A DNA stretch of 64,000 nt from Prunella strophiata (Eukaryota; Chordata; Aves; Passeriformes; Prunellidae), in contig JAZBQD010000026.1 in the NCBI GenBank assembly GCA_036583965.1, positions 3,655,400-3,719,399 of the forward strand, given 5' to 3'. Positions 60,101 to 64,000 of this stretch are shown here, piece after piece. A program made the position numbers and the translations under genes. Each line of letters starts with the position of its first letter. Positions within the stretch are counted from its first letter, which is position 1. Under the pieces are notes generated by a model. The model searched no databases, was not told where the DNA came from, and was given only the letters and a program-made list of their open reading frames with translations.

Positions 60101-63100
60101 GCCCCTCCAGAGCTCTGGCTGCCACTGAGCACTGGCCAGCAGCCCCTGGAGCCAAATGAGTTATCACCCATGGTGCTGCAGCTTTCCAAGCTGTGTCTGG
60201 AGCTGGATGCCCAATTAGATTCCCATTAACACAGTGCTGAGGTGTCCCTGGCTTATCAGAAGCTCAGCCTGATGCAAAGACCACCTTCCTTCTCCAAGCA
60301 TGTTTGTGGGAAGAGGTGCCAGGGAGGAGACTTTGGGTTCAAATTTTTCGCTGACTGGTTGTTTGCTGGAGGGATTTGCTCCTGCTTTTGTTTTGTAATG
60401 GCTTTATTGCTATAGATTATAGCTTTAACTGGTGTCAAGGGCACCTAGAGCTCTGGATCACCTTCCTTTAGGGATGCTTAACTCTCAGGAAATGATGCTG
60501 TAGAAGTAAAGCGGGTGCCAGCTATTGGGGCTGAGTGTCTTTCAGGTCTGAGGACGTCCCTGAAGTGCCCATGAGGGACAGCAGGAGTGAGAGGGGGAGA
60601 AGTGCTTCTGTTCTGAGCTTGGGGATGGAGCAAGTCTTGCCCAGAGCTTCTCAGATTCCTCCCAGAGGCCAGAGCTGAATGTCCTTTTCTTCCTTTTTTA
60701 CACAAAACCAGCTGTGAGGCTTGAGGAGCCAGACTGAGAGCATGGTCCAGATACTGTGGTAGCCTCCTGGCAAAGGTGAATGGAGACCTTTCAGTCATCC
60801 AGGGACCTGCCTTGGTTACCTGCTTCAGGTGTCTGGGATCAGAGGCACTGCACTAAGGGCTGGTTTGGGTGCTGAGGACTCCTCTGTTTGCTGTGTGTGA
60901 GGAGGAGATGCCCTTGTGTGCCAAGTTTTGTAGCAAAACAGAATGACAGCTCTTCTGCTGGTGTTGTACACCACCTCAATCTCATTACTTAATGATAATA
61001 AAGATGGAAAGAACAAAATTGGCTTCCATCATTCACCAGGGGCCAGATTCTGCTGCCTTGGAAGTGCCAGTGATTTCCAGCAGGGTTTCTGAGCTCCTAT
61101 CTCAATTGTTACAGCAAATTGTTTTCTTATCTCTGCCTGTGAGTGGGGGGCTGGAACCTGAAGAAGGTGATATGTCCAAATACAAGTGCTGGCTTTTCCC
61201 CCCTTGCCTCTCTAGGAAGGAGAAGCTGCACTCTGTTGAATTCATAATGCTCTGCTTGGCTACATTACTTACTGTGCAACACACTCATGAAATTGAGGGT
61301 GAAGAACATATTTTCCCACATCTGGAGTACTGCAGAATGCATTTAATAGATTTGCACGTAGGGTACATTTGTGGAAATACTGTGAAAAAGGGGGAGGGAG
61401 GGAAGAGGGAAATGTTTATTCGTTATCAGCTGATGAATAATTAATTTACAAACATTGTCTTGTTAAATATAAATTAAATCCTCATTTGACACACTTTATA
61501 ATTTAGAAGTATAAGCCCAGCATGAATGAAGAGAACCCCCCACTGACTCCTTTCATGTAAATCCCGAGGAGGCAGGGAGGGAGGCTTGGCTTTCAAAGTT
61601 AAAGCTGACAAGGGCTAGTACCTAGGAAGGGGGTGATGTGACAGAGAGAGCTTGGGGACCTCGGGCACTTCATCTTGGCTCGTGGGGAGATGGCTGAGTG
61701 GGCCAGGGAGGCAGTGGGTGTCTGCAGAGCCCTTTTCCAAGGACTGCTGCTGCACACTGAGCTCTGGATCGCAATCTCTGCCTTATCACAGAGAGCAGCG
61801 AGGCAGCAGCTGCTTGAGAAGGGCTGAGCTCCCCCAGCAGCAGGAGCAGAGACCCCCAAGAGGGGAGCAGGGCTCTACAGGAGCTCAGCCACCCTTGCAG
61901 AGAGCCCTGGGGCAGCTGGAGGCTGGGCAAGCTGAGCCACATCCCAAAAAGTGCTCTGTTAAAGGCAGCTCGTGTGACAGCCCTGGGTGACAGCCCCGCT
62001 GTCCCGCTGCAAGGCTCGGGTTAATTCCTTCCTTTCTCCCTAAAGGACAGGGAAACCAAGACCAGGAATAATTGTCTGGCTCTGAGGAACACTTAAGTCT
62101 TGATTATACTTAGCTTTGGCTGCTTTGGAATAAGTAGGAAGGAAATGAATTGAAAATGGCACGCTGTTTAAAATGCTCAACTGTGTTCCTCTGGAGCACA
62201 AGATAAGCCTATAGGTAAAGGAAATTTGCTACCTCCCCCCTCCTTTCCTGATAATAATAGGTTCCAGCAGTTGCACAGCACTTCTCAACTGAAAGGACTT
62301 AAAAATCCTTCACAAATCATCTGTCTGGGAGGCAATAGCCCAGATGCACCCACTTTAGGGTGGATTGCAATGCCTGAAGCACACTGCAGTGCTCTGCCAA
62401 GGCTTGCACACTCTCCCTGGCCTGCCCGGTGTGCAGCGAGAGCTGGCCATCAGCAAAAACCTGGTGAGGTTCTGCAGGACACACTCATGGGCTAGCCTGG
62501 GTTTTGGTCCCTGGTCACTATGTGTATCACAGAAATGTAAAGTGTTGGGAAATGGCATTGCTCTCTAACAGCCCCTGAGCTTTTTCTGGCTGTTATTTTC
62601 CATGCCTGAGTGATGGCTCGGAGCTGCCGGAGCTGGTGCCGCATTTATTGCGTCTTCACAAATCCTCGTGTGCTTGGAGAGTGCTCACATCTCCTGATTC
62701 CTTGATGTTCAGGAGCAGTCACTGTCCCTCATGCTGCTGTTCACACAGCAGTGAGGTCAGGTACAGAAGGGCAGCAGCTCTCCTCATGAAAAGTTTGTCT
62801 TTCCCTATGAAACCTCCCCCAGGCCACTGAGAAGTGACACCGACCACGTGTGACTTGTGGGACAAACCATGGCCTGCAACAAAAGGTCTAATGAAATAAA
62901 TAAGTTGTTCCCATCCTAAACATACCCCAAGAGCTTCCAGAATTGTCAAAGTTTGCTTCCAAAATGGAATAGGGCTGATTTATTCACTATGAATAATTCA
63001 GCCAGCTCCTTTTATTATCCAGAACATACACTAATCCCCTCCAGATATTTTCTGTGTGACATCCATGTTGGTATTTTATTTACAGGCTGTGCAGAAAACT

Positions 63101-64000
63101 CAAGGAGTCTGTTATCAGGGAAGACGAGTGAAAAGCTGGAGGTTTGCATCTGAAATTTGGAGCTAAATAAAACATGAAAATCTGGACAGTGGCCTCCTGG
63201 GGGCAGGGAAAGAGCTTTTCCTCGGAGACATTTCTGGAGAGCAAAGCCCTAAAGTTAATTAACATCTGTGCTCGCAGCCTGGTGCTAAATGGGGAATGTG
63301 GCTGTACTTAAAGGTTTCTTAAACTGCAGCATCAGTCCTGGCACACAGGTGCCTCCCGCAGCCCACAGTCGGGGCAGCCTCTGGCCCTCGGGCAGCACGG
63401 GATAAATCAACATCCATAATGAAGTAATCGGCTCTTGTAAATTCCTTCACGGATCCCATTTCCGCCCTTCTGCTGGCAGGAATGACTCAATCTCTCATTC
63501 ATTCCGTGCCAGCCTTTGGAGAAAACTCGAATTTCTTCAGCTGGGCTGAATGCAGAAGGGATTTGTTAGCCCTGAACCTTTGCAGGCAGCCTGGGAAGGA
63601 TGGAGTGGGTGCCTCCCAAGGAGCTGCTGTGCTCACTGTACCTGACCTGAGAGCATTAATTCCTCACCCTTACCCACAGAAAGCCTTTCCTACGGTCTGG
63701 GGTCACAGCACCTGCACCCAGTCCCCCTTTCCAGAGGTTTCTGCCAGCAATGGGGCTTCCTGCTTGTTAGAGGGCCACAGTGACACTTTTCCAGTGACCA
63801 GGGGAGTGTCCTTGCTGGGGTCTGGCCCAGGCTGGAGGTACGTCCCTGCCACTGGCTGTCAGCTTGGCAGGCCATTAAAAGAGGCTCTGCTGTGCTGCAG
63901 AGGCTGCATTGCTGCATGGTGGGCACGCAGCTTTGCCCACTGCACTGGTGGGAATGCAGAGCAGGGCTGGTTCCACCTGCATCACCCAAAGGAGCTGCCC
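56301..64000 (+). other. GABRG4: GABRG4 intron 3 (5' part)
   Basis: At least 7.7 kb of intron; no further gamma exon was found (no EYTIDIFFAQTW-type or later text in any frame). It includes a 35-bp poly(A) at 57147, an AT-rich stretch around 60950-61500, and a motif-dense stretch around 63240-63540. No CR1 or LTR was recognised with confidence. Confidence 0.8.
57147..57181 (+). repeat. Poly(A) tract, 35 bp
   Basis: Uninterrupted A35 after TAAACTGAGAG in GABRG4 intron 3. Confidence 0.97.

Overview
The window is vertebrate, almost certainly avian, nuclear DNA and most likely from a passerine bird. The evidence is spliced GABA-A receptor genes with large introns, many short CR1 LINE fragments, several endogenous-retrovirus (ERV) LTR remnants of the kind common in songbird genomes, and a gamma-type GABA-A subunit gene (GABRG4) directly downstream of GABRA3. 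In placental mammals the corresponding place is held by GABRE. Both genes lie on the + strand. In birds this cluster is expected on chromosome 4/4A; that is background knowledge and not visible here.

Layout. 1-12976: the 3' half of GABRA3 (alpha-3 subunit), with four coding exons at 1874-2018, 3661-3813, 5762-5973 and 12647-12976. They match the conserved last four coding exons of the family and cover loop C, TM1, TM2, TM3, the cytoplasmic loop and TM4; earlier exons lie left of the window. 12977 to about 16012: probable long 3' UTR, interrupted by an antisense LTR. About 16.0-49.6 kb: intergenic, with CR1 pieces, at least eight LTR-like segments (two cluster at 23.9-25.6 kb, with a third LTR-like segment beside them), a 0.5-kb (CATAA)n array, a (GAATA)n array, a six-copy tandem repeat of about 145 bp, and some stretches that look like regulatory DNA. 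49.68-50.7 kb: CpG island with exon 1 of GABRG4 (signal peptide, ATG at 50046). 50102-64000: GABRG4 introns 1-3 with exon 2 (55198-55346) and exon 3 (55546-55613); later exons lie to the right.

The two genes encode subunits of the same pentameric ligand-gated chloride channel family. Alpha and gamma/epsilon subunits are placed in the same transcriptional direction, as in the mammalian GABRA3-GABRE pair, so the local arrangement is ancestral.

Most notable points: (1) the exon 3 donor region of GABRG4 has been tandemly amplified about 12 times, every copy carrying GTGAGT and many an upstream CCCAG; (2) the known A-to-I recoding site of GABRA3 (Ile to Met in TM3) is visible with its hairpin and A:C mismatch; (3) the loop C exon of GABRA3 is one base too long, giving a frameshift that is either an assembly error or a real lesion; (4) one LTR family carries a pentanucleotide array in two of its four copies, one of them flanked by an exact 83-bp duplication. 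I saw no unknown protein-coding system; most long open frames here are translations of simple repeats or GC-rich DNA.
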